DNA of 64,000 nt from Flavobacteriaceae bacterium UBA3356. GTDB lineage: Bacteria; Bacteroidota; Bacteroidia; Flavobacteriales; Flavobacteriaceae. Shown piece by piece: positions 27,901 to 35,710 of the stretch. A model generated the notes under the pieces. It worked only from the letters and a program-made list of their open reading frames with translations, was not told where the DNA came from and did no database searches. The position numbers and the translations under genes were made by a program. Every line of letters starts with the position of its first letter. Positions within the stretch are counted from its first letter, which is position 1. The stretch lies in contig DEQW01000003.1 of the NCBI GenBank assembly GCA_002360635.1, positions 394,966-458,965 on the forward strand, read 5' to 3'.

Positions 27901-28573
27901 TTATGGAAGTTTTTTTCAGTTAAAATTGAACCTAAATACAATAAAGTTAATTAATAATGAAAGTAATTTCTTGTTAGATGCAGCAGCAGAAGAATATACA
28001 TTGCGGTCTTACTTTGCTGTTCCTGAAATTACTTATAGCTATAAAAATTATGATGCAGCTTATTTCCCAACCAAAGGAATGTTTTTTTCTGCCGCAGTAG
28101 GAGGGATTGATAATTTAAAATCGAATGATATTACTGGCTTTTTAAAGTCTTCCGTTTTGTTTTACAATTCACTATTAAGTAATAACAGGCTTGTTTTGGA
28201 GACTGGGGCTTCTACACATTTGCAAGTAGGAGACAGGCCTGAATTTTACCAAACAGCGACTTTAGGAGCAAAAACAGGGTTAAGAGGGTACCGTGAGGGT
28301 AGATTTAAAGGCTTCAATAGCTTTTTAGGCAAAAGTGATTTATTGTATACGTTTCAACCCATAAAAACAGCTTTATTCCCTGTAACGGTTAGAATACGTG
28401 GAGGGTACAATATAGGTCGTGTTTGGGTAAAAAGAGATACTTCAGAAAAATGGTACGATGCCTACGGTGGCGGATTTGATGTTTTATGGACCAACGCCAT
28501 AGTAGGAAGCTTTACGGCATTTAAAGGAGAAGAAGGAACTCGATTGTCTTTTGCACTTAAAATAAGCTATTAA
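24902..28573 (+). CDS. tri-domain outer-membrane lipoprotein, copy 3 (degenerate phosphatase, intact kinase-like domain)
   Basis: The 1,223-residue third copy has a lipobox (LLASC, Cys18). Its phosphatase-like domain is degraded at other positions than copy 1: GDAG became GNAA (48-51), GDNIY became GDNID, GNHE became GNYE (115-118), and GHEH became GHEE (291-294), while MHHP remains. The kinase-like domain keeps PGGGHQT (about 437), RALKKSA, GDWDRH (600-605) and PRDRDQVFANFDG. The barrel has RGYREGRF. It is the last gene of the three-gene unit and ends at a hairpin terminator shared with dps. The barrel and lipoprotein calls are firm; the kinase label is an inference from the DRH-type motif. 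Confidence 0.85.
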   Translation: MKLSPFYLILSFLLLASCATSKLQTRLDRTIDDTYNEENVVNTIYVTGNAAKNNETTLSVLSKTIANNASKEKSVLFIGDNIDAENGEEEKLKKQLDPQIRVVKTTGATPYFLPGNYEWDFNKTKGLETIEDYLKENFEDGDILTPNNGCPLESIELSENIQLIAVDSQWFIEDWDKNPNMNDKCQIKTREKLLLEIAGEIKKSANKIIIFAMHHPMFTNGFHGGRFSFRDHIFPLQGNIPLPGVGTLITEIRSQGGVSKQNRFNYRYSELMKELEILLNKPDHRILIVSGHEENLQYIEEGNFKQLVSGAASTTKPVSLSDNGIFSYGKQGFASVEITDKGSVWVSFHASEEKKDTSNLLFRRKIFQPIEEPKTESYPKTYPRTYTASVYDIEKVEKSDFFKSFWGQHYRDVYGTKVKASTALLDTLYGGLEVVRPGGGHQTRSLRLVTKDGKEYNMRALKKSAVQLLETTTFNGIDAEKYFSNTVPEDLILDFYTAAHPYGAFAIPKLAKAAGVYYTTPELYYVPKQQRLEKYNEGYGNQLYMIVERPAEEYENRKSFGYPDNVESTDDLLEKLREDEDHTLDEATYIRARIFDMLIGDWDRHSDQWRWSEFEDEDGKLQFIPIPRDRDQVFANFDGSFLNLLRKLSGSINQFGIYNEDIKDVAWFNKAGSKLDRALIKRSDKSTWIEEAKKMQKAIDEEILDNAFKDLPVEVQDTTSSEIKKSFLKRKENLVNIVERYYHEFIKFQMLTGTDKDDHFVINRQPNGKTQITAYRIKDGEKGDVLFDRVFNSEETKEIWLYGLDDDDVFEVNGVAEKAILIRLIGGQDDDIYNISEGKKIVVYDNKDDEVEIKNKGGARFKTTNIYEANSYDYTKKKSSASTISLKTLYNNDTGVSLKASYTNDKFNFIKNPYSKRTNISLDYNFQTTGFDIDFLKGFAAVVNDFNFVIDGRYTSLDYTENFFGFGNETINPEDDLGLNYNRIQMEGIHGGLALEKETDYGSFFQLKLNLNTIKLINNESNFLLDAAAEEYTLRSYFAVPEITYSYKNYDAAYFPTKGMFFSAAVGGIDNLKSNDITGFLKSSVLFYNSLLSNNRLVLETGASTHLQVGDRPEFYQTATLGAKTGLRGYREGRFKGFNSFLGKSDLLYTFQPIKTALFPVTVRIRGGYNIGRVWVKRDTSEKWYDAYGGGFDVLWTNAIVGSFTAFKGEEGTRLSFALKISY

Positions 28574-28588
28574 CCATTAGAAAAACAA

Positions 28589-28612
28589 AAAGCCCGCAAA
28601 AGAGCGAGCTTT
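28589..28612. terminator. intrinsic terminator between triplet operon and dps
   Basis: AAAGCCCGC (28589-28597) pairs with GCGAGCTTT (28604-28612) with one mismatch and a six-base loop. It has an A-rich left flank and a T-rich right flank. It sits between the two convergent stops and can serve both directions. Confidence 0.75.
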
Positions 28613-28632
28613 AAATTTTAAGCTTTATTTAA

Positions 28633-29124
28633 TTATGCTTCGGGATGATTGTCACTAGCTTTCATAGACCATGCATCTAACATCCAGCTTATTTTTTCAA
28701 CATCGGCAATATAAGCACCAATCATATCAATAGTTCCTTCGTCATCAGCTTTTTCAGCTTTATCGATTACAGCCCGCATTTGATTTAATATTTTTCCGTG
28801 GTCGTCTAAAAGAATTTTCACCATTTTGGCATCTTCTGTGCGAGAAGGAGATTCTTTTAAATTTGACATATCAAGGTAATCAGTATAATTGCTTACAGGT
28901 TGAAAACGTAAAGTTAAAATTCGTTCTGCAATTTCATCTACTTTTAATTTTGCGTCATCGTACATTTCTTCGAATTTCTCGTGAAGATCGAAAAAATTTC
29001 TTCCAACAATGTTCCAATGGAAGTTACGAAGCTTTTGATAGTATAAATGATAATCTGCTAACAGCACATTTAGTTCTTTTGCAGTTGCAGTTGTTTTGTC
29101 CTTGTCTAAGTTTAAATAGCTCAT
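28633..29124 (-). CDS. dps: Dps-family ferritin-like DNA-binding/iron-storage protein
   Basis: The 163-residue protein has the Dps ferroxidase pattern, with LRNFHWNIVGRNFFDLHEKFEEMYDD near residues 34-60 in two pieces (HWN, and H...D...E on the next helix). Dps dodecamers oxidise and store iron with peroxide and protect DNA during stress. I chose ATG 29124 (MSYLNLD), since a longer frame to 29172 runs through the promoter. The promoter has a TAAATTTG element with a TTG 20 bases upstream. Confidence 0.94.
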   Translation of the reverse strand: MSYLNLDKDKTTATAKELNVLLADYHLYYQKLRNFHWNIVGRNFFDLHEKFEEMYDDAKLKVDEIAERILTLRFQPVSNYTDYLDMSNLKESPSRTEDAKMVKILLDDHGKILNQMRAVIDKAEKADDEGTIDMIGAYIADVEKISWMLDAWSMKASDNHPEA

Positions 29125-29141
29125 AATTTTTTTGTTTTTAT

Positions 29142-29172
29142 CAAATTTACAAAGACATAGACACGACAGCAA
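29142..29172 (-). promoter_or_regulatory. dps promoter (TTG-N20-TAnnTTTG)
   Basis: On the minus strand a TTG at 29172-29170 is followed after 20 bases by TAAATTTG (29149-29142), 17 bases before the dps ATG. Both elements and the spacing fit the flavobacterial consensus TTG-N17-23-TAnnTTTG. Confidence 0.6.
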
Positions 29173-29281
29173 TTTTTATAGGCTGTTTAGTTTTTTTTTA
29201 ACGTTGAAAACGAGCAAAATTTTACTATAACAGCAACTTTTATTTAAAAGGAGAAAAGCAATAATCTCTTTAAAGATTTGT

Positions 29282-29289
29282 TATCTTTG
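29282..29289 (+). promoter_or_regulatory. -7 element heading the polysaccharide export genes
   Basis: TATCTTTG matches TAnnTTTG and lies 42 bases upstream of the exporter ATG. No TTG is visible at 17-23 bases, so the -33 half is weak. The element would start the plus-strand half of the polysaccharide locus. Confidence 0.5.
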
Positions 29290-29331
29290 CGCGTTAATAA
29301 AACAAGAATTGTATTGATTTATAAATTTTTA

Positions 29332-31776
29332 ATGGCAAAAGCAAATTTTAGCATAAAAAAAGTATTGCTGTTTCTTCTGTTCACGCTTTGTTTCACAGCA
29401 GGCGATATGGTTGCACAGACTGTTCCGTCCTCATCAATATTATCTGCAGATGTAGAGGATCTTACCGACGAGCAAATACAATCTTACTGGGAGCGGGCCA
29501 AGCAACAGGGGTATACGATGGAACAGCTAAAGGCTATGGCAGCAGCAAGGGGTGTTTCTCCCACAAAAATTGCTGAATTGGAGCGTAGGTTAAACCAAAT
29601 GGGATCTTCTACAAAAACGTTGGAAGGTGAACAGATAGATAGTTCATTAAATATTGACAATAAAGCACCAATTGGGTTTACTGGAAATGAAGTAAAAGAA
29701 GGGGTAACCAAAGACCCAATTTTTGGCTACGATTTTTTTAATAACCAAAACATATCCTTTACACCTAACATGAATTTGGCCACTCCAGCCAATTATGAAT
29801 TAGGGCCTGGCGACGAAGTTTCCATAAATTTATGGGGAGCTGCAGAAAACAATTATAATGTAGAGGTTGACAGAGAGGGAGCGGTACGAATTTCAAATAT
29901 TGGCCCAATCTATGTGAGTGGGCTGACAATGCAAGAAGCTTCTGCTAAAATTAAAGGTAAACTCAAAAGGATATACTCTGGGATCAATGCTTCAGACAAT
30001 AGCCCTTATAAGGTTTTTCTTAGTGTTTCACTTATAAATGTTAGAACGGTTCAAGTAAATATTATAGGTGAGGTTAAAGTTCCTGGAACATACTCGTTAA
30101 GTGCCTTATCTACAGTTTTAAATGCTTTATATGCTTCTGGCGGTCCAACAAAGCAAGGTACATTCAGGGAAATTAAATTGGTTAGAAATGGAGACAAAAT
30201 AACTCATTTTGATGTTTATGATTATTTAATAAACGGTTCACAAGTTGGAAATAAAACACTTCAAGACCAAGATGTAATAATCATCTCTCCATACATTTCA
30301 AGAGTGAAAATAAACGGAAGCGTTAAGCGTACGGGCACTTATGAGCTAAAACCAGGAGAAACATTGAGTGACCTTTTAAAATTTACAGGCGGGTTTACTT
30401 CCAATGCCTATAAAGAACGAGTTGTTTTAGAACGCATTGAAGGTGATAGGAGAGTGGTAAAAGAAATACTGGTTGATAAGGAGAGTGAAACACCATTACA
30501 AGATGGAGATATACTTACTGTAAATGAAATTATAGACAAATTTGAAAATAAAATAACAATTGCTGGTGCTGTTTATAGACCTGGTAAATATGAATTTACA
30601 CCAGGGCTCACTATAAAAGATTTAATCAATAAAGCTGCGGGAGTAAATGATAGAGCCTTTTTAGAAAGAGGTCTATTGTTCAGTACAGAAGATGGCGTAA
30701 CGGAAACAGCGACACCTTTTTCAGTTTCTGAAGTGCTTTCAGGTTCTAAGAGTATACAGCTACAACCAGACGACAGGGTACAAATCTTTAATAAATATGA
30801 TTTAACAGAAAGCTACACTTTATCTATTGACGGTGCTGTTAACAACCCAATAAAAATTCCTTATGTTCAGAACATGACAGTAGAAGATCTTGTCCTTCTT
30901 GGAGGTGGGTTTACCGACGGTGCAAACGAAAATAAAATAGATATATATAGAAGGGTAGATGATGATTCTTACGAAACATTAAGCGAAAATTTTAAAGTTT
31001 CTGCAAATGGCAAATTAACGCTTGAAGATGGCTCAAATTTTATACTACAACCAAACGATAGGGTTTCGGTTCGGTATTTAAAGGGTTTTTCTGAACAAAT
31101 AAAGGTTTCAGTTACTGGAGAAGCTAATTATCCCGGAAATTACACAATAGAAAGGAAGAATGAGAAAATTTCAGATCTATTGGAAAGAGCCGGAGGCATA
31201 ACACAGTACGCTTTTATTGAAGGTGCCACATTGGTTAGATTAAACCCTTTTTACAAAGAAGAGACACAACGAGAAACTTTTGAAGGGTTAGCCGAGAAGG
31301 AAGAAGTTACCGGAACTGAGGACGATAACCTAAAAAACCGTAGAGAATTTAGAGTAGGAATTAATCTAGAAAAGATTATTGATAATGAAGACTCTAAACA
31401 TAATTTAGTTTTAAAGAGTGGAGACCAACTGATAATCCCATCGACCAAGCAAACTGTAAAAGTAGAAGGGGAAGTATTGGTCCCTTCTTTGGTACGTTTT
31501 GAAAAAGGAATGACCTTAAAAGATTACATAAGTAAATCGGGTGGTTTTTCATCAGACGCTAAAAAAGGAAAAACCTATGTGGTATATGCTAATGGGGACA
31601 TCGCTTCAACCAAACATTTTTTATTCTTTAGGAGTTATCCAAGATTAGAGCCAGGTGCCGCCATATTAGTCCCTGCTAAACCAGAAAATAAAAATAAATT
31701 ATCTGCACAAGAAGTGGTGGGTATAAGTACTGGTTTAACAACATTGGGACTTTTAATAGATAGATTGCTTCAATAA
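29332..31776 (+). CDS. polysaccharide export protein with Poly_export and six SLBB domains
   Basis: The 814-residue protein has a signal peptide (ending about MVAQ, residue 29). A Poly_export (Wza-type) domain follows near residues 150-210 (YELGPGDEVSINLWG). About six SLBB repeats then run to residue 740, each recognisable from the pattern G.V..PG.Y.....T..DL...AGG. The family forms the outer-membrane or periplasmic channel for capsule and exopolysaccharide export. It has no lipobox, unlike Wza. The ATG at 29332 follows the TATCTTTG element; an earlier TTG frame start at 29278 would overlap it. The Wzz-like gene begins two bases after its stop. Confidence 0.92.
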   Translation: MAKANFSIKKVLLFLLFTLCFTAGDMVAQTVPSSSILSADVEDLTDEQIQSYWERAKQQGYTMEQLKAMAAARGVSPTKIAELERRLNQMGSSTKTLEGEQIDSSLNIDNKAPIGFTGNEVKEGVTKDPIFGYDFFNNQNISFTPNMNLATPANYELGPGDEVSINLWGAAENNYNVEVDREGAVRISNIGPIYVSGLTMQEASAKIKGKLKRIYSGINASDNSPYKVFLSVSLINVRTVQVNIIGEVKVPGTYSLSALSTVLNALYASGGPTKQGTFREIKLVRNGDKITHFDVYDYLINGSQVGNKTLQDQDVIIISPYISRVKINGSVKRTGTYELKPGETLSDLLKFTGGFTSNAYKERVVLERIEGDRRVVKEILVDKESETPLQDGDILTVNEIIDKFENKITIAGAVYRPGKYEFTPGLTIKDLINKAAGVNDRAFLERGLLFSTEDGVTETATPFSVSEVLSGSKSIQLQPDDRVQIFNKYDLTESYTLSIDGAVNNPIKIPYVQNMTVEDLVLLGGGFTDGANENKIDIYRRVDDDSYETLSENFKVSANGKLTLEDGSNFILQPNDRVSVRYLKGFSEQIKVSVTGEANYPGNYTIERKNEKISDLLERAGGITQYAFIEGATLVRLNPFYKEETQRETFEGLAEKEEVTGTEDDNLKNRREFRVGINLEKIIDNEDSKHNLVLKSGDQLIIPSTKQTVKVEGEVLVPSLVRFEKGMTLKDYISKSGGFSSDAKKGKTYVVYANGDIASTKHFLFFRSYPRLEPGAAILVPAKPENKNKLSAQEVVGISTGLTTLGLLIDRLLQ

Positions 31777-31777
31777 T

Positions 31778-32878
31778 ATGGAAAATGATAACACATCTGA
31801 AAAATCGGTATTTCAAGTAGATACTTTTGATATATTAAAGATATTATACAGCTCCAGAAAGATTATCTTAAAATTTCTTGTCGTTTTTGTTATTTTAGGA
31901 ATTTTAGTTGCCTTTTTACTGCCTAAGGAATATACATCTTCTTCTGTTTTTGTTACGCAAGTTTCTTCTTCCAAAAAACTAGGAAAAAAAATAAGTGGAA
32001 TTGCAAATTTAATAGGAGTCAATGTTGGAGATTCAGGTAGTGATGTAATACTGCCAATGCAATATCCATTAATTGTAGAAAGCACACCTTTCAAAAAACA
32101 AATATTAGAATCTAAAATACCCGTAAAGGAACAAGACAGCTCTGTTTCTGTTTCCTATTATCTTACTGATATTAGAAAACCTGGTGTACTGAGTAACATA
32201 AAGGGTTACACAATTGGTTTGCCAGGTAAAATTATTGGATTGTTTAAAAGCCCTAAAGTTGAAGAAACTATCAACGCTCAGGACTCTACTTCCTTTTATT
32301 TAAATTCAAATGAAAAACAACAACTTGATTATTTGTATTCAAATTTTTCAGTAAACATCAATGATGTTGATGGTTATATAGAAATCTCTACTACGTTCCC
32401 AGAGGCAAAAGCATCGGCTAAGCTTGCAAGTAATATACAGAACTTGCTTCAAAAATTTATTATTGAATACAATATTAAAAAAGCAAGACAGGAATTAGAG
32501 TACATCGACGAACGCTTTAAAGAAGCAGAGAAAGATTATTTTAATAAAAGAGCTGCATTGGCAAATTATAAAGATAGGAATGTAAACGTTATAAGTAATT
32601 TGGCTCAAAATAGATTAGAACAATTACAAACAGAGTATAGTTTGTCTTCTAACATTTATTCTCAGTTAGCGGGAGAATTTGAAACAGCTAAACTAAACGT
32701 AAAAAAAGATACACCTGTTTTTACAATAATTAAGCCTGCAACCATCCCAATAGAACCTTCATCACCTAATAAATTATTGGTACTCGTTCAATTTATTTTA
32801 ATAGGATTTTTGCTAGGGGCTTTTTATATTTTATTTAAACATTTTTATCCAGCAATAAAAGATAAAATTACAAAATAG
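31778..32878 (+). CDS. Wzz/chain-length-determinant family inner-membrane protein
   Basis: The 366-residue protein has the Wzz layout: a short cytosolic N-terminus, a membrane segment at about residues 27-48, a large periplasmic part with coiled-coil-like helices (about 215-300), and a second membrane segment at about 330-352 preceded by the proline-rich IEPSSPNK stretch. It lacks a C-terminal tyrosine kinase domain, so it is Wzz-like, not Wzc-like. It should set polymer length or bridge the polymerase to the exporter encoded one base upstream. Confidence 0.88.
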   Translation: MENDNTSEKSVFQVDTFDILKILYSSRKIILKFLVVFVILGILVAFLLPKEYTSSSVFVTQVSSSKKLGKKISGIANLIGVNVGDSGSDVILPMQYPLIVESTPFKKQILESKIPVKEQDSSVSVSYYLTDIRKPGVLSNIKGYTIGLPGKIIGLFKSPKVEETINAQDSTSFYLNSNEKQQLDYLYSNFSVNINDVDGYIEISTTFPEAKASAKLASNIQNLLQKFIIEYNIKKARQELEYIDERFKEAEKDYFNKRAALANYKDRNVNVISNLAQNRLEQLQTEYSLSSNIYSQLAGEFETAKLNVKKDTPVFTIIKPATIPIEPSSPNKLLVLVQFILIGFLLGAFYILFKHFYPAIKDKITK

Positions 32879-32918
32879 CTATTCCTATGATTTTGGTTTA
32901 GCTTAAATAGATACTAAA

Positions 32919-33713
32919 GTGAATTTAATAGATATAGCAATTCAAGCTTCACTGGAAGCGGGAGAAGAAATTATGAACGTTTATAGTACTTCAAACTTTG
33001 AAGTGGAAACAAAAAATGATGACTCTCCTTTAACCATTGCAGATAAACGTGCCAACGACATAATAATTTCTTATCTAAAACAAACCGATATTCCTATTAT
33101 CAGTGAAGAAAATAAACAAATGAAGTTTTCTGAACGAAAAAACTGGGATAAATGTTGGATAGTAGACCCTTTAGATGGGACTAAAGAATTTATAAAGAAG
33201 AATGGTGAGTTTACGGTTAATATAGCACTAATTGAAGACGGAATTCCAATTTTAGGTGTATTATATGTTCCAGACTTTAAAACACTATACTTTACTGAAG
33301 TTGACACCAAAAAAGCTTTCAAAGTTCAATTGGAAAATCATGATACATCTTTACGTGACATATATGCAAATGCTTCTGAAATAAAACCGGTGAAAAACAA
33401 AGATAAAGCACGTATAGTAGGAAGCCGCTCGCACTTAAATGAAGAGACAAAAAAGTATATTGATACCATTTCAGAAAATGAAGAGGTGGAAATTGTATCA
33501 AAAGGAAGCTCTCTAAAATTCTGTTTGGTTGCAGAAGGTAAAGCCGATTTATACCCTCGTTATGCTCCAACAATGGAGTGGGATACAGCAGCAGGGCATG
33601 CTATCTGTCAGGCTGTAGGTGTAACCGTAACAGCGCTCCCTGCAAACAAACCTTTGCAGTACAATAAAGAAAATTTATTGAACCCTTGGTTTTTGGTATC
33701 TAACCGAAGCTAA
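32919..33713 (+). CDS. cysQ: 3'(2'),5'-bisphosphate nucleotidase CysQ
   Basis: The 264-residue inositol-monophosphatase-fold enzyme has the metal-binding motif DPLDGTKEF near residue 87 and the second motif WDTAAGHAI near 220. CysQ hydrolyses PAP (adenosine 3',5'-bisphosphate), the product left after PAPS-dependent sulfation, to AMP. The start is GTG at 32919, as no ATG lies closer to the family start. Placement directly ahead of the PAPS-synthesis genes and sulfotransferases suggests it clears PAP made during polysaccharide sulfation. Confidence 0.93.
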   Translation: MNLIDIAIQASLEAGEEIMNVYSTSNFEVETKNDDSPLTIADKRANDIIISYLKQTDIPIISEENKQMKFSERKNWDKCWIVDPLDGTKEFIKKNGEFTVNIALIEDGIPILGVLYVPDFKTLYFTEVDTKKAFKVQLENHDTSLRDIYANASEIKPVKNKDKARIVGSRSHLNEETKKYIDTISENEEVEIVSKGSSLKFCLVAEGKADLYPRYAPTMEWDTAAGHAICQAVGVTVTALPANKPLQYNKENLLNPWFLVSNRS

Positions 33714-33718
33714 TAAGT

Positions 33719-34171
33719 ATGGGTAAGTACAAACAAGAATCACATTACAGGAGTATATTAAAAGGGATTTCTTGGCGTATTATTGCAACGGCCGATACTA
33801 TTTTGGTTGTTTTTTTAATTACCTGCTTAAATGGTAATTGTAGTATAGACAGTGCCATAAAGATTGGTTTTTTTGAATTTTTTATTAAACTCACTGTTTA
33901 TTATGTACATGAGCGAGTTTGGCAAAAAATATTACTTGGAAAAGAAGTAAACCCACGCCAAACATTATACAAAACCATTTCTTGGCGAATTATTGCAACA
34001 ACGGGAACCTTTATTATTTCAGGTCTAGTATTAAATGCTTTTGATGAGATAGCACTTTATGTTGCCTTAGCAGAGTTGGTTTCCAAGTTTATATTATATT
34101 ATATACACGAACGTATTTGGTTACGATTACCATTGGGAAGAGTTAGAAATTTCTTTGTTAGGAAAAAATAA
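33719..34171 (+). CDS. tandem DUF2061 membrane protein
   Basis: The 150-residue protein contains two DUF2061 repeats, each starting with the same SWRIIAT motif (about residues 17-23 and 86-92) and each with two hydrophobic helices followed by YYVHERVW or YYIHERIW. It is five bases downstream of cysQ and nine bases upstream of cysC. DUF2061 proteins have no established activity, but they recur beside sulfate-activation genes. I infer a membrane role tied to sulfate or PAPS metabolism, without evidence for transport itself. Confidence 0.88.
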   Translation: MGKYKQESHYRSILKGISWRIIATADTILVVFLITCLNGNCSIDSAIKIGFFEFFIKLTVYYVHERVWQKILLGKEVNPRQTLYKTISWRIIATTGTFIISGLVLNAFDEIALYVALAELVSKFILYYIHERIWLRLPLGRVRNFFVRKK

Positions 34172-34180
34172 AAAAGTAGT

Positions 34181-34774
34181 ATGCAAGAAAACATTATTCC
34201 ACACGATTTTAAAATAACCAAAAAGAAAAGGTCTGAATTAAAAGAGCACAATTCATTTCTTATCTGGTTTACTGGCTTGTCTGGTTCTGGAAAATCCACC
34301 ATTGCTAATGCATTAGAGCAAGAGCTATATAACCAAAAAATACATACATATACCTTAGATGGTGATAATGTTAGAAAAGGGCTTAACAATGACTTAGCTT
34401 TTACACCAGAAGATCGCACCGAAAATATTCGTAGAATTGCTGAAACTGCAAATTTATTTGTCGATGCAGGTGTAGTTGTATTGGCAGCGTTTGTTTCGCC
34501 TTACAAAAAGGACCGCGAATTGATAAAAAAAACGGTCAAAGATGTTAACTTTATCGAAATTTTTATTGACACACCGATTGAAGAGTGTGAGAAAAGAGAC
34601 GTAAAGGGATTGTACGCAAAAGCAAGAAAAGGGTTGATAAAAGATTTTACCGGAGTAAACGCACCGTATGAAGCTCCTGACAACGCAACTATAACAATCG
34701 ATACAACGAAGGTTTCCGTTTCAGAATCTGTTGAAATAATAATGAAAGCAATAAAACCCAAATTAGAATTATAA
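34181..34774 (+). CDS. cysC: adenylylsulfate kinase CysC
   Basis: The 197-residue protein has the P-loop GLSGSGKSTIAN near residue 31, DGDNVRKGLNNDL near 59, FVSPYKKDREL near 105 and GLYAKARKG near 139, all typical of APS kinase. It phosphorylates APS at the 3' position to PAPS using ATP. It is free-standing, not fused to CysN. Nine bases separate it from the DUF2061 gene and seven from cysD. Confidence 0.95.
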   Translation: MQENIIPHDFKITKKKRSELKEHNSFLIWFTGLSGSGKSTIANALEQELYNQKIHTYTLDGDNVRKGLNNDLAFTPEDRTENIRRIAETANLFVDAGVVVLAAFVSPYKKDRELIKKTVKDVNFIEIFIDTPIEECEKRDVKGLYAKARKGLIKDFTGVNAPYEAPDNATITIDTTKVSVSESVEIIMKAIKPKLEL

Positions 34775-34781
34775 AGAAACT

Positions 34782-35687
34782 ATGAGCAAGTATTATTTAA
34801 ATTATCTAGACGAATTAGAGTCTGAAGCAATTTACATACTACGGGAAGTATGGGCACAATTTGAAAACCCGGTCATTCTTTTTTCCGGGGGTAAAGATTC
34901 TATTTTGGTAACACATTTAGCTAAAAAAGCATTTTATCCTTCAAAAATACCATTTCCATTAATGCATGTGGATACAGGACACAATTTCCCTGAAACCATT
35001 CAGTTTAGAGATGATTTAATAGAAAAATTTGATGCACAATTAATTGTTGGTTCGGTACAAGAATCAATCGATCAAGGTCGTGTAGCTGAAGAAAAAGGGA
35101 AGAATGCCACCCGAAATGCATTGCAAATCACTACCCTTTTAGATGCTATAGAAACCAATAAAGTGGATTGTGCCATTGGAGGTGGTCGTCGTGATGAAGA
35201 GAAAGCTAGGGCAAAAGAACGGTTCTTTTCACATAGGGACGATTTTGGACAATGGGATCCTAAAAACCAGCGTCCAGAACTGTGGAACATTCTTAATGGA
35301 AAGCATTTTGAAGGTGAACACTTTAGAGCTTTCCCAATAAGCAATTGGACCGAAATGGACGTGTGGAATTATATAAAAAGAGAAAATATAGAAATACCAT
35401 CCTTGTATTACGCGCATGAAAGAGAAGTAGTATGGCGCAATGATTCTTGGATACCAGTTTCAGAATATTTAAAACTGGAAGAAGGCGAAGAAATCGTTAC
35501 CAAGAAAATCCGTTTTAGAACATTGGGTGATATAACTATTACTGGAGGCATGGAATCTGATGCCGATACGTTAGAAAAAATTGCTATGGAGGTTTCTGCC
35601 ATGAAACAAACAGAACGAGGTAATCGTACTGATGATAAGCGTAGCGAAACATCGATGGAGGACAGAAAAAGACAAGGATACTTTTAA
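34782..35687 (+). CDS. cysD: sulfate adenylyltransferase subunit 2 CysD
   Basis: The 301-residue protein has the ATP-pyrophosphatase loop FSGGKDSILVTHLA near residue 32 and the family segments GGGRRDEEKARAKER and WDPKNQRPELWN. It makes APS from sulfate and ATP together with the GTPase CysN, encoded 23 bases downstream. Length is normal. Confidence 0.96.
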   Translation: MSKYYLNYLDELESEAIYILREVWAQFENPVILFSGGKDSILVTHLAKKAFYPSKIPFPLMHVDTGHNFPETIQFRDDLIEKFDAQLIVGSVQESIDQGRVAEEKGKNATRNALQITTLLDAIETNKVDCAIGGGRRDEEKARAKERFFSHRDDFGQWDPKNQRPELWNILNGKHFEGEHFRAFPISNWTEMDVWNYIKRENIEIPSLYYAHEREVVWRNDSWIPVSEYLKLEEGEEIVTKKIRFRTLGDITITGGMESDADTLEKIAMEVSAMKQTERGNRTDDKRSETSMEDRKRQGYF

Positions 35688-35710
35688 AAAAATAAAGAAG
35701 CAGTAGCATA

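Noticed and set aside
17456..28573. Assembly duplication or recent gene triplication
   Set aside because: The three copies differ over most of their length and have different active-site changes, so they are old paralogues.
20100..28573. BamA/TamA-type insertase genes
   Set aside because: The barrels have the RGY/RGF loop, but there are no POTRA repeats, and the front domains are enzyme-like.
29278..29331. Upstream start of the SLBB exporter
   Set aside because: It begins with TTG and runs through the TATCTTTG promoter element; the signal peptide begins cleanly at the ATG 29332.
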